Shown: positions 12,778 through 23,559, counted from the stretch's first letter. The stretch is DNA of 64,000 nucleotides from Pampus argenteus (GCA_036937835.1 CM072879.1:15927001-15991000), one strand, 5' to 3'. Notes: generated by a model not told the origin, from the letters alone. Numbers and translations: made by a program.

Positions 12778-13026
12778 GCTGCGATCAACTAATCATGATT
12801 CAGCTGGGTTGGAATGTAATTAAAAAAGCATTATGGGGATGCTGAGAGCAGCAAGAACAGGACATGCAAGAGAGGAAAAACTCTTCTCGCCACCAGGTTA
12901 CTTTACACATCTGCAATCGAAGCAGCACAACCCTCCCACCACCCCTCCAGCTCCTCACTGTGGTAATGGCCAGGAGCAGTCACAGTCTCCTTGGCACAGC
13001 CCATCTGTTGTTTCTGTTTTTCAGAT

Positions 13027-13067
13027 GGGGGGGGGTGGAGGGGGGGTGGGTGTTGGAGGAGAGTGGG
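13027..13067 (+). other. G-rich tract with G-quadruplex potential
   Basis: G runs of 9, 7, 3 and further GG/GGG blocks occur within about 40 nt, so at least four G3 runs are available on the plus strand. Confidence 0.6.
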
Positions 13068-13813
13068 TTGTTGTCGACCTTGACGGGTGAGGAATGAGAA
13101 AATAATGGAGGCTTGCGCCACAAATTATTGCCGGTCTGTTATTACAGTAAGTTGAACGTGAGCAGTGGTTACATGGCCTAACAGTCTGACACAATGGCCA
13201 TCTCTAAATAAAGATTCAGCCTACTGACGCAGTTGGTCGGCCACTGTGGGCTCAGCAGGACAGATCGAGTGGGGGAGGCAAGTTATAGCTGTACTTAGAG
13301 TAAGACATGCAGATAGATGAGGGATCAACAGCAAATTAAAATGTATATCAAGGTCAAATATGACTAGTTGCCATAACTGGAAAGTTTCCACTTCCTGTGT
13401 GAAGTTTGTATGTTTTTCACCATTTCACGTCTGGTTCTTCACTATATTTCAATACGAATACAGATGCACATGCCTGCATATGTATACACACAACTGAATA
13501 TAACATTTCACACAATAAAGCCATGAACAAGCAGCAACAAACAGACACATGTTTATGCACATTTCAGCCTGAGATGCAGAAATCACTAATTAATCAATAG
13601 TATTACTCGCCATAGACTTAATGTCATGTGAATGAGTATAGCTTAGAGATAATTATACATTCACAATAAGCAATAGAGGGGTAAAAAAAATCATCATTGC
13701 CACTTATGATAGACATCTTCAAACCAAAACCACATATACAGAGTTATAACTATTACCAGGTGGTTAGCCATGATACACACACGACAGTGAAATAATAAAT
13801 TATTTGCTCTTAC

Positions 13814-14350
13814 CAGTTTGTAGGTCAACGTTGCCTTTTTTCCTAAACGTTGGCTGGTAAACTCCAGTTTGGTGTCTGAACTTGTCAAATATCTGAACGG
13901 TTATAATCCAGAACAAAACTTGACTTTATTGGTTTTTATCTGTCGTCACAACGAGGTCACAATGTTTCCATAATGCAGCCGTCATCCCCGAAACATTTGG
14001 GATTTGAAGAAGCTCCTCTTCCACACATTTTTGGGGTTTTTTTGTTTTGTTTTATTGTCCATTACTGACCGCTAGCTCACAAGGCTAATGCTAACGGACC
14101 ACCGCTGCTCTATTTATCTTCCTGCTTCACGGGAGACGTTATGTATCAAGTTAATAATGAAGTGGGTGTGAATGTCGACTTGTCCGTTTTCACGTTTTGA
14201 TTCAGTCCCGATACGTGGACGTTTATAGAGTAAAAAAAATACAACGACTTTGCTAATTGCTAACTTAGCAAAAACCACTTGCGCTCTAGCTAACAGGAAG
14301 TGGAAGTAAGGTCAAAAGTTCAATGCGAGCTGCGCCTATTGGACGAATCA
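13814..14350 (-). promoter_or_regulatory. CpG-rich promoter-like region with a minus-strand first-exon candidate
   Basis: About twenty CpGs fall in 13970-14350, against a CpG-poor background. The region includes an inverted CCAAT (ATTGG near 14338) and GGAAGT-type ETS cores at about 14296-14307. On the minus strand a consensus-like donor, CTG|GTAAGA, lies at 13814/13813, which would end a first exon of up to about 450 nt. No convincing coding frame precedes the donor, so the exon could be a 5' UTR or an lncRNA exon. Direction and transcription are inferred. Confidence 0.35.
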
Positions 14351-14421
14351 GATCACCTGTCTTGACTTTACATTTTTTTCTTAAAATAAGTCTTAAAATA
14401 AAAAGTTCGTTTTTATTAATG

Positions 14422-14472
14422 TTTTAATTTTTAATTTTAATATTCACACATTAAAAATTAAAAATTTTAAAT
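14422..14472. repeat. AT-only imperfect inverted repeat
   Basis: A T/A-rich arm at 14422-14440 is nearly complementary to 14451-14470 around a 10-nt spacer, with one bulge. It lies just beyond the CpG-rich block. It is probably low-complexity in origin. Confidence 0.5.
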
Positions 14473-16500
14473 AATTGACAAAGTAATTTAAAACACTCAG
14501 CGCAGCAGTTTTTAAAGTCACTATTTCTTTGGTAGTTACTGTGACAACTGGTCATGTACCATATGAACTGTTACATATTTACATTACCACCAAAGGGACA
14601 TATTCATTTCACTACAGAAGCGTATGCGTACATTCACACACCAGGTGTTGATTTATAACTTAATAATAGTCGATAAACCTTAAGGAATTGTTGATGAAAT
14701 CTCATACTGTATCTTTCCCTTCAGGGTTTTATATTCAGGTCCTTCAGCCATTGATACTAGTATAAAAAATATAACTTTCTCCTCTCAATAATCCCCAAAC
14801 TCACTTTTGTTTTCGATATAAGCAGCCCACTAGTTCTTCACTTGCTCACTTTCACATCCACTGCTAAAGCCAGCCATTGTTCCAGGCCAAGATAACAGTA
14901 TCAACCCTTAACAGTTAACAGCTGGATTGACACCAGCTGTTAAAGCAGCCGTGCTATGTGGACCTGATCAGATTACAAAATTACACAGAATCTCATCTGA
15001 CATTAATTACACAACTGTAATATGTAGCTAACCTAGCAATGTGCTTTATAATCCAGAACGACAAACAAACTGGTGCTCCTCCTTAACAGAGACATCAAAA
15101 TCTGCTATCATGGTGTCCGGAGACTTGGTGGGTAATGTACTGTAGAGAGTTTAATAGGGAATTAAACAATCAAATCAGGATCCCAATCGCATCTCCCCGA
15201 GGAAAGGAGTTTTCCGTTGTTGAGTTTTGTTGCAAGACTTCCCTCTGAGATTCTTGTGTATGTTGAGAGCTTGTTTCTTACACAAACTACATTGTTCAGC
15301 AGTTTTTTTGGAAATCATTTGTCCTTTTTAAAAAAACAAAAAACAAATCTATATTTTTATAGTTATAAATGGTCTTATTGCATAGTTCCACAGACAGAAG
15401 AATTGAGCCAGACTGAGGTACAGTTGGTGTGTGGTCTTTTTGGGAAATTTGCTGACATAAGACAAATATAGAAAAAAAACAGAGTGTCTGATATAATTTA
15501 TGAAGTTGTACTATATTGAATAAGCTGTGTTGTTTTCTACTGCATTATACTGTAGGACATTGTTACAGGCTAGCATAAACACCTTACCAGCTGATAACAC
15601 ATAGAGCCTTTATATGGTGCTCTAGGACCCGGGTGAAAAACAGTAATTTCATGCATCCTGCCTGGTATGACTAAATCACACAAAGGACAACTTTAAAACC
15701 AACCAACGCGCCTCCATCTGTGAACAGCATACATCACAAAAACAGCCCTCTATATCTGTAAAAAATAATATATACCCTCATCATAATTATTGCCCACACA
15801 TCTGTTGTCACAGCCTACAAAATCCCCATGTAAACCAGACAACAGGCAGCACAGAGAGAGAAACTGTGAGGAGAGAGAGAGAGACTGGGATGTAGCTGCT
15901 GATAGATTTACTATCAGCCTTGAAGGCAGGTCTGCTGCCTTCAAGGCACCTCCAGAGCTGTCCTAGCATGTTCCTATGAAGATTAATAATGCTAGTATTA
16001 ACAAGACCCAGATCTCCCCTTAGAACCCCGAGGCCGCTCGGTGCCAAACCACCAGAAGAAAGAACACAGGAGGCTGACAAGAGAGGAGGGAGAGAGCGAT
16101 AAATGTGTGTGTGGGAGAAATGGGAGTGAGAAAAGCCACAGTGTTCGTCATTGCATTTCTACAGCAGTTCTTTGTGAGGCTGTGGTTTTTAAACTTTCTT
16201 ACAAGCCAAGACTGTATTTTATGTTTCATTAATCTTTTGCTGAAAAGTGATACTTATGGGGTTTTACACTTTATTTGAATTTTAACATATTTGAAGTAAC
16301 AGTTGACATTTGGGTTGTGTTTAAAATCCCAGGACTGATGAAATTAAAATAACAAAAAAAATAAAAAAATCTAAATTATTTAATTATTATTATATAATAA
16401 TTATTTGTTTCTTAATTCTGTAGGAAATCAGATGGAATATTTTCTTGATGTACAGGTAAAAACTCAGAACAGACAAAAAGGTTATTGTCAATAAATACAA
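14473..16500. other. No gene seen between the CpG-rich block and the hAT-derived gene
   Basis: No recognisable exon. It contains a short (GA)n run at 15870-15884 and an AT-rich palindromic segment near 16386-16401. I searched for hAT-style terminal inverted repeats bordering the downstream gene and saw none. Confidence 0.45.
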
Positions 16501-16504
16501 TGAT

Positions 16505-16510
16505 TTTATT
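16505..16510 (-). terminator. Candidate poly(A) signal AATAAA (distal)
   Basis: The minus strand reads AATAAA about 380 nt after the stop codon of the hAT-derived gene. A T/GT-rich stretch follows within about 30-50 nt (about 16475-16450), as expected of a downstream cleavage element. I consider this the likelier 3' end of the transcript. Confidence 0.5.
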
Positions 16511-16758
16511 TACACCATTTAAAACTTCTAGCAAAGGAAATTAGACCTCTTATTGGTCTATTAGTATTTCATAGTGTGATTATAAAGGCGATACATACTA
16601 TCTGTAATACAAAATCTACAAGTATGCATAATACATGATTAAAACATATGGCGGCACCATATTCAACCATTTTATAGTCATTTCCTTTTTTTTGACAGGC
16701 TTTAGAGGAATGTGAGCCGTGCAATTACAGCTAAGAAACTTCAAACTAATCCCATACA

Positions 16759-16764
16759 TTTATT
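16759..16764 (-). terminator. Candidate poly(A) signal AATAAA (proximal)
   Basis: A second AATAAA on the minus strand lies about 125 nt after the stop codon of the hAT-derived gene. Its downstream sequence is less GT-rich than that of the distal signal, so it may be an alternative, shorter 3' end or chance. Confidence 0.3.
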
Positions 16765-16888
16765 CTAATAAGCTGTCTGTATTTTGTTGACTTGCAAGTC
16801 AAATCTTTTTAATTCCCTTCTCAGGGAATGAGAATTACAATGCATGTTGTCTGCTCTACATAGCTTCAGGCTATCTCATGTTGTCTTG

Positions 16889-18682
16889 CTACTCAGTTTC
16901 AGACTGAAATGAAACTTTTCTGTCTTCCTCACTCTCCAGCGGAGCATACTCGCACTCGCCTGGCTCTAACAGCTTGAGATTTGTCTGCACTGTTACCAGT
17001 TTATGCACGCTGTCGGCTGAGAGAGAACCTTGCGCCTTTGTATTGCAAAAGCGGGACTGAAGGCTCTCGCACATTCCTGTTGTTGGTGGGATCTGGAGTA
17101 TAGCTGAGGCCACGGGGGACAGCGGCTCAGAAGAACACAGCCCTTTCCACCAGGTGGATGCAGACACATGCTGGCATGAGCTCCATATCCCAGCCCCCTT
17201 CCACAGGCCCTGCTTTGCCGAGAACCTGGCAAAGCTGCCAAGCACTTTACCCTCATCAAGATTTAGATGGTGTGACAGGTTGGAAATGACATAGTAAGCA
17301 CTGTTTATCTGCTCCCCCGAGAGCGTCTGCTGTCCAACATGTTTTGGATCCAGCATGTATGCCGCTGCGTGGATGGGCTTGACGCAGAACTCGTGACACC
17401 TGTCTAATGATATCATGACAGCTTTCTGTTCATTACTGTGCAACACAGACCCAGGCAGGGAGGCTCCGATGTGGTATCTTAACTGACTGAACATGTCGAC
17501 AACACCAGAGAGTACAGTGTCGTCCCTTTTCATGTAATCAATATAATTCCCAATCAAGTAGAGCAGGTTTCGGCTGCTACTTAACCCTTTCCAAAACGCT
17601 GCGTCCTGTATTGTGGCCCTGATGGATGCTTCAACATCCAGTGTGGGTGAGGCGGTCATCTCTTGGAGAGAGTTCTGGCCCTCCAGGAGGCTGTTGAACA
17701 TGTTAACCACACTTGTCCAGTCAGAGCCCGCAGGCAGTGCCAGTGTTGTCCCACTGGCAGTGTGGCTTCTTGTCTTTGTAGTCTGCCAGCATCTAAAGGT
17801 CTCTGCCAATAGTTTATGTTCTGTAACATACCTCACCACCTGCTCAGCTCTCCTGCACATCACCTTCATTGATGGTTGTGCCACTATTTCATCAAAGAAC
17901 TTCTGGGTGCCGCACGCTGTGCAACCAATAACAGAGATGTGTGGGAAGGCCTCTTCTACTTCAGCCCAAGCTGCCATCATTTCTGGGGCATCATCAGTGA
18001 CAACAGCAAAGACCTTTTGTGGGCCCACTTCATTTATGATTTCTTTTAGTTCCTGAGCAATAAACGTGCATGAATGTGTCTGCTTCTTTGTCTTTGTGCA
18101 TTTGTAAAACAGCGGTGCAGGGGTTGCAACAATGTAAATGATGGTTCCAGTGTCTTTTGTGTTTGACCAGTCACTGCAGATGATGGTGACACAGTCTGCT
18201 TTCCCTATGGCCTCATGAACCTGGCTTTGTACTCTGTCATACTCGTAATCCAAGAGGTGAGAGGACAGAGCCTCTCTTGTGGGCGGACAGTAAGCAGGCC
18301 GGAGCACATTGAAAAATCGTTTCCAATAAATATTGTCTGTGAGAGTGAGGGGTGAGGAGGTGGCATACACAGCTCTCGCCAGGCACTCGTCAGCATATGC
18401 CTGACTGCGCTGATCCACTGAATCAATGAGGAACTGTCCCCCAGGAGTGGCAGACGGCAAAAACGAGAAAGAGGGAACAGGAATGGAGGCAGAGGAGCTT
18501 CCATCTGGGCCGGGTGACTGCTGTGAAAACACAGAGTAATCTTTGCATTTGTCTAAATGCATCTGCATCTTGGTAGCATTTTTTGTGTATGTCTTTGAAC
18601 AGTAGTTGCACATAACAGTTTCCCGCCCATCTTTGATGACCGGTGTGAAATGCTTCCACACACCAGACGGCAAGCGTGGCAT
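16889..18682 (-). CDS. BED-zinc-finger / DUF659 hAT-transposase-derived protein, 597 aa, intact
   Basis: The protein reads as a hAT-superfamily transposase descendant. Residues 9-46 form a BED zinc finger: aromatic W9 and H11-F12, then C25-x2-C28, H42 and C46. BED fingers bind DNA. A low-complexity Ser/Pro linker (about 52-82) follows. Residues about 150-270 resemble the DUF659/RNase-H-like core: D171 in a CSDWSN context and D230 in VVTDD, matching the first two catalytic acids of hAT enzymes. C254-x2-C257 replaces the usual C-x2-H. The C-terminus (about 505-571), with paired Trp 511-512 and E539 in a PPTTGMCES context, resembles the hAT dimerisation region and third acid. I chose Met24 of the longer open frame (ATG at 18682) because a splice acceptor lies directly upstream and the context is good (A at -3). 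The codons before it read as AT-rich intron. GC content is visibly higher than in the flanks. I infer a nuclear DNA-binding protein. Domesticated gene versus surviving transposon is undecided. No gene name is recognised. Confidence 0.85.
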   Translation of the reverse strand: MPRLPSGVWKHFTPVIKDGRETVMCNYCSKTYTKNATKMQMHLDKCKDYSVFSQQSPGPDGSSSASIPVPSFSFLPSATPGGQFLIDSVDQRSQAYADECLARAVYATSSPLTLTDNIYWKRFFNVLRPAYCPPTREALSSHLLDYEYDRVQSQVHEAIGKADCVTIICSDWSNTKDTGTIIYIVATPAPLFYKCTKTKKQTHSCTFIAQELKEIINEVGPQKVFAVVTDDAPEMMAAWAEVEEAFPHISVIGCTACGTQKFFDEIVAQPSMKVMCRRAEQVVRYVTEHKLLAETFRCWQTTKTRSHTASGTTLALPAGSDWTSVVNMFNSLLEGQNSLQEMTASPTLDVEASIRATIQDAAFWKGLSSSRNLLYLIGNYIDYMKRDDTVLSGVVDMFSQLRYHIGASLPGSVLHSNEQKAVMISLDRCHEFCVKPIHAAAYMLDPKHVGQQTLSGEQINSAYYVISNLSHHLNLDEGKVLGSFARFSAKQGLWKGAGIWSSCQHVSASTWWKGLCSSEPLSPVASAILQIPPTTGMCESLQSRFCNTKAQGSLSADSVHKLVTVQTNLKLLEPGECEYAPLESEEDRKVSFQSETE

Positions 18683-18686
18683 TGTC

Positions 18687-18720
18687 CTGCAGGGGTATAA
18701 TACAGAAAAGAAAAATATTA
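18687..18720 (-). promoter_or_regulatory. Splice acceptor of the hAT-derived gene
   Basis: Reading the minus strand, a pyrimidine-rich run at about 18720-18700 leads into CCCCTGCAG, with AG at 18688-18687. The exon would begin at 18686 as GACA followed by the ATG at 18682-18680. This makes the upstream 23 in-frame codons intronic and gives a 4-nt 5' leader in the coding exon. The signal is strong by consensus, but no transcript is available to confirm use. Confidence 0.65.
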
Positions 18721-19078
18721 TTTTTGTAAAAAAAAAAACTTTTTTAACCACACCAATGCCAGTATGGCCTTAAGTATTAGACAACTCAGTTAATATTGTT
18801 ACATGGTGCCTGAACTTTAAGGATAGATACACACACAGCTTTAAACATGAAAACCTTTTTGTCAATGGCAAACTATATTTAATTAGGACACCTCTTAAGA
18901 AGCTAATTGACAGTCTAATTGAGCCCAAAGATCTAATCTTTTATTGTTGCTTGTTTTGTTTTTGAGCAGTTCCTGAGTCAGTCTGTTTCACCACCATCCA
19001 TAATTATTTTCAATTTTTTTTCCCAGGTTCCTACGTAATTTTGTCCCTTAGTATGAGGACACTACATACTACTTTAGA

Positions 19079-19106
19079 ATTATATATATATATATATATA
19101 TATATA
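19079..19106. repeat. (TA)n microsatellite
   Basis: Uninterrupted AT run, inside the putative 5'-UTR intron of the hAT-derived gene. Confidence 0.9.
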
Positions 19107-19542
19107 GCTGAAACCACTATACCTTTACTTGGCATGAAAATAAAAACACGAACCAATGCTAATTGAGTTGAAGCCTAACGTGTCCTTTACGATACAATGT
19201 GTTCATTAACTATTACAGACAACTAAATAAACTTATTTACCAACCTTTCTATATAGACACTATTCCACTTTTGTGACAGCACATTCAAAGCCGCGTGATG
19301 CTCAGGCTTGACAACAGCCTCCTTTCATCCGAAGATACTGGAACATTAGCTGTTTATGCTAACTTAGTAGCCTGCTAAAACGTTAGCAAACTGCTCGAAA
19401 ATTAACTAACGTAAAAAAAAGTACAAAAATGCTCCGGTAGTGAACTTTAACCGAACTCTGTCTACACCGATAAAGTATCCAAAGTTAAAGCAGGATATAC
19501 GGAGCAATTTTAGAAAAACTGACATAATTTAACAACAACAAC

Positions 19543-19620
19543 CTGCGGTATATTCGCCTTCTGGTCTGTTGTTGACTGTTCCTACTTCCGGAAACCGTGA
19601 ATTCCGTCAAAAGTAAGGAA
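19543..19620 (-). promoter_or_regulatory. Candidate promoter and non-coding first exon of the hAT-derived gene
   Basis: On the minus strand a CCGGAAGTAG motif (about 19582-19591), matching the ETS/GABP core CCGGAAGT typical of TATA-less housekeeping promoters, sits about 40 bp upstream of the candidate splice donor at 19543. Several CpGs cluster here, unlike the surrounding AT-rich DNA. The short transcribed interval would be a non-coding exon 1. The transcription start site is inferred, not seen. Confidence 0.4.
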
Positions 19621-20195
19621 GCTCACTTGGATCAAAAAGCTTCGGTGCGACTGTGGGAGATAGTGACAGCAGAGCAAAGTCAAAAATCGATGTGGAGGCG
19701 AAATGTTTGATCAAATACTGTTAATGTCATGTGACTGTACAGCTGGATGAAACTGTGGAAGGTTTGTTATTATAATGACGATGATAATACAGTGTTTGCA
19801 GCGGTTTGAGTGCTATGAATTGCCCTTGTAGCTTCTGTGGCGTGTAGGCTTCAGTCACTAGAGCATCCTTTTCATTTTCACAATAACCTTTATTATTCTC
19901 AGCAGTCAAACTGGGGTTCACATTTTCTATATCACCTGTCTCTACTTTAGTTTAGCTCTCCATCTTTATGTTTTAAAGAAGAACTTTACTTTTATAAGAC
20001 CCAATTGTTAGCTACATGGCCTAGTCAAGGTTGGGTGGAATATACCTTTTTTCACGTTTGACGTCTAAGGAAAAGCTTAGGTGTAATTAATTAAATGAAT
20101 TACGCCTTATAAGACGTCTTTAAGGTTATTATTTCCATTTTGGATTTTTCCTGCCATGACATTTTAAAATATAAGATGTGGGGGGAAAGGGTGTA

Positions 20196-20484
20196 TTAAA
20201 GGATAATTCTGGCTAATTACAACATGGGTTTTTATTTTCATAGCTTTTGACCATTGTGCATGTCGGTTATCTTTAATATTTTATATGCTATAAGGTGTCA
20301 CATTGCTACAACGATGTCTGATAGGACAAGAAATATAACAAACAATCCGTGTAAACAAACAAACAAACAGTTAAACCACATTATCTAAACCAAAAGGGGG
20401 CACACTCAGTCTGCATTAATCCCTCATTGCACAAAAGCTGTGAGCAGCTCAGAGTAGGTCAAATTTAAACCAGAATGTCTTAAA
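20196..20484. mobile_element. Candidate MITE, imperfect inverted ends with TTAA at both termini
   Basis: The left end begins TTAAAGGATAATTCTGG (20196-20212). The right end reads CCAGAATGTCTTAAA (20470-20484), the gapped reverse complement. TTAA occurs at both outer edges (20196-20199, 20480-20483), as expected for a TTAA-targeting element, although it is also part of the inverted repeat. The left end resembles a common teleost repeat start. It is non-coding. Confidence 0.45.
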
Positions 20485-23084
20485 TGGTTTAAAACCTTTA
20501 TGATCATCTAACTACTCTTTTTTTTTTGTCCCATCAGGTTTCCTTTTGGAGAGATCACTGCAGTCCCAGATTTCAACAGTTAAAAAAAAATCAAAGTTGG
20601 TGAGTACAATGTTTACATAACTGATAGATGGCGTAAACGTAAAATGACCAAAAAGTATGTACTGTGCTGCAGTAATTTAACATGTTTGTCCAAGGTGGAG
20701 GCAGTAAAACCAGATATATCCAAAAGTATTTGAACACGTATGTCGGGTAAATGCTTGTCGTCGTATTCACCAGACCGATCCCATACACCGCTGGTGTAGG
20801 TCTGTACTGGTTTTGGTGTTAATGAGCCACACTGATTTGCTCTAACACTAAATGACAGTGATTATCTCTGGCTTGGGGTCACATTTCACTACCATGTGTC
20901 TGTCATTAGAGACATTTCTGGAGTTTAGACAGTGTCCAGGTTTTTTCGTGGAGCAGTGAGTGCAGCCAAAGCAAACTAACTCTATCTAATTTGGGGGCAA
21001 TCCGAGCTGGTAATGTCAGGTTGTATCACAGTGCTCTTCAGAGGGAGAATATTCACATTGACACACTGCAGGGGAGACGGAGAGCAACAGGACCTCATTT
21101 TAAGCTGAGCGCTATTATTTTCTTGTCTCTCAACGCTGGACTTAGTCTCCCAGCTCTTTTTGAGAGCATCACTGTTTAAAGACAGTGAATTAGGAGACCA
21201 GACCACAGGGACACCAGTAGAGAAGAAAACCGGATGATGTCATGACATGGCAGTGATGAAGGCTGATGTCGGGTTTGGCTGTTCATAAGCCTGCTCTGGT
21301 CTCATGGGAGAATTATTTCACCATTTATTCAGAGGTTATACTTTTTCTTTCCATACTTAAATGACTTGATAGGGAAATTCCTCTGGGGATGGAAGCAAAG
21401 ACACAATGCGAATGTCTCGGAGTAACAGAATTTGATTTAAAACACAGAAAAGCACATTTCAAAAACACTCTTTTTTTTTTTTTTTTTTACTCGTTCTGTT
21501 CCAGATTTAGATATCCCCCCCAAGCCATAACTTCCTCTCTAATCCCATTTAACGTAGAACTCCAACAAGATGACATACCAAAAGCTGTTTCATGCTGGTA
21601 TCTTTTGATTTAACTGTCACTCTTTCACACAAAGTTTTATTTTGTTTCAGAATACAGTAACAGTATCTGATGTCACATGACTCCAATCTATAATCTGTAG
21701 GTTGTGGGAGATTTGGCTCTGAGATTAAAGTTATCATTTAAAAAATCCAAGAAAAAACACTTTCATGTCTTCTCTGCGAAACGCCCGTCTTTATAATGCT
21801 CTGTCAGAGCCAGGCTTAATCCTTCAGCGCTAGCTTTGGACCCAAACACTTTGTGACATAAAAGCCTTTTCAATTACCCTGTAAAATGCACTTCTTTAAA
21901 CATGAAACAGAGCCACACACTTCTGACTTAGGAAGGCATTAGGCCACTCAATAGAGATGAATGAAATGGTATAATTTCATCCCACTTAAATGGCCAATCT
22001 CTGTTTTTTTTTTTTTTTTGTTTGAAGCTTATTGCTAAAATTACATCATGGGACTGTTAGCAATTACTTGATTTCTATCAGAGCTTGGCTCCTTTTAAAC
22101 TGACTGGAAATAGTGTTAGTGAGGTCTTTAAGAGCAATTCATAGGGAAACATCGTTTTGCTGTTTGTGCAGGCTTTATGTTATGCTTTCAGACAATAGCT
22201 CTGTTGTTAGTTTTGTCTGGCTGTGTTTGACATGTATTAATATTAAAAAAATGTTTCCATATTGTCATAAAATACCTTAAAGCAGTTTTAAATAGAAGTC
22301 ACTGTTTTGCTTTTCTTGCAGTTTTTTTTCCAAAAATCTAAAACATAGCAGGTATAATTTGATGAGCTGACTTCTGATTTAATCAAGACTCGCAAACATC
22401 ACTTCTTTCCAGTTCAATTTAAAAAAAAAAAAAAAGCCAAACGGTGCCATCATCATCGTTCTCCAGCAGCTGTGCAAAAGGCAACACAGATGCCTCCCAC
22501 AGCCTCTCCCAGTAGGCAGTTGGGATCCATCCATGTCGATTATAATCTACCACAACAGTTGGCTGAGTCCAATTCATTATATTAAGGTGAGCACGAGCAT
22601 GAGCACATAGTTTAATACAGGATTAAACTAATTTGTGGTTATCGGCTTGTTTTGGAATAAATATCACAGCTGTGCTCCTCCACATCTGAACCGTTGAGCC
22701 TCACCCCTGCATGCAGTACCCTTACCTCCCAGCAGAGGCCACTGTGGCCAAGCGCCTTCACAAGACCTTTGACATCAGTCTACATCTCTGTCAGGCTCAC
22801 TGGTGACCACTGGACACACAGAATAAAAGAAACACCTTGTAATGTAATGTAATACCTCAGCCCTGCAGTACATGACGGTTTGGTAGAGCTCTTTTTTTAA
22901 TGTAGTGTTGGTTCGAGTCTATGGTAACTTTTGAGGTTGTAGATACTTCTATGGAAATCCTTCCTTGGGACATTTCTTCTGCTTTGCATCTGTAACTGAA
23001 GCATTACCAACAACTGAGGGAGTCACTATTTTTAGCATATTTTAGAAGTCAGACATTGCTTAACATAACAGTTGTAATTAGGTC
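20485..23084. other. No gene seen
   Basis: Non-coding DNA with poly(T) runs near 21472-21488 and 22004-22019 and a poly(A) run near 22421. A GGTTCGAGTC stretch at about 22909 resembles a tRNA B box but no matching A box or cloverleaf is present. The interval 22020-22160 is low-repeat and might be conserved. Confidence 0.45.
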
Positions 23085-23358
23085 AAAAACTCGTTTCAAC
23101 GATTCGTTTCGTCAGAAGATTAATTTGATAATTGATTAATTGTTATGAGACAGTTTTTAAAGAAAAAAGAAGTCAAAATTCTCTCCTTCCATCTTTTTAC
23201 ATGTGAATATTTTCTGGTAGTCAGTAACCTGATCATCTTGTGGATTGTTGGTTCATTGTGGGCTGTAGGGAAGCAGTAATCAACAATTAATCAAATCATT
23301 TAGAAAGCAATTGATAGATTGATTGACTAGTGAAAATAATCACTAGTTGCAGCACTAA
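23085..23358. mobile_element. Degenerate teleost-type MITE rich in GATTAAT/ATTAATC motifs
   Basis: Both ends share an inverted motif: CAACGATTCGTTTC on the left, and on the right GAAAATAATCACTAGTTG, the reverse complement of CAACTAGTGATTATTTTC. The interior carries a TGTGAATATTTTCTG block and runs of near-palindromic GATTAAT/ATTGATTA, matching a dispersed teleost repeat I recognise. A partial second copy lies at 44866-44940, giving within-window support. Confidence 0.6.
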
Positions 23359-23540
23359 TGACAAAAAAGAAAAAAAAGATTGTGAAAATCAAATAATAGG
23401 CTTCACGTACTAACATGCCAATATTTACATTGAAAGTGTTTCTGGTCGCAGCAACTATTCCTCTGGTATGATTTAGCTTCAGCTTTGGTTGGTTGATTTC
23501 TTTTTGCACAGTATGAAGAGTATGTGTATGTATATGTCTG

Positions 23541-23559
23541 TATATATATATATATATAT
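23541..23559. repeat. (TA)n microsatellite
   Basis: Uninterrupted TA run. Confidence 0.9.

Larger units (their letters stand above)
18687..19542 (-). other. Putative 5'-UTR intron of the hAT-derived gene
   Basis: If the acceptor at 18687 is joined to the candidate donor CAG|GTTGTT at 19543/19542, the intron is 856 bp. It is AT-rich, has no extended coding frame, and carries a (TA)n microsatellite at 19079-19106. The donor is weaker than consensus, so the 5' boundary is uncertain and other GT sites are possible. Confidence 0.35.

Noticed and set aside
16386..16401. Perfect 16-bp AT palindrome downstream of the hAT-derived gene
   Set aside because: It is composed only of A and T in a low-complexity region and does not match an inverted repeat on the other side of the gene, so it is not evidence of a transposon end.
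17613..18056. 147-codon open frame on the plus strand
   Set aside because: It lies wholly inside the hAT-derived gene on the opposite strand and has no domain of its own. It is a shadow frame.
18683..18751. N-terminal extension of the hAT-derived protein by 23 residues
   Set aside because: The extension is AT-rich, Phe/Lys-rich, and overlaps a consensus polypyrimidine tract and splice acceptor. Met24 fits the protein family start better.
22876..22925. tRNA or tRNA-derived SINE, suggested by GGTTCGAGTC
   Set aside because: The upstream TGGTAGAGCTC is a poor A box, spacing is wrong, and no cloverleaf can be formed.
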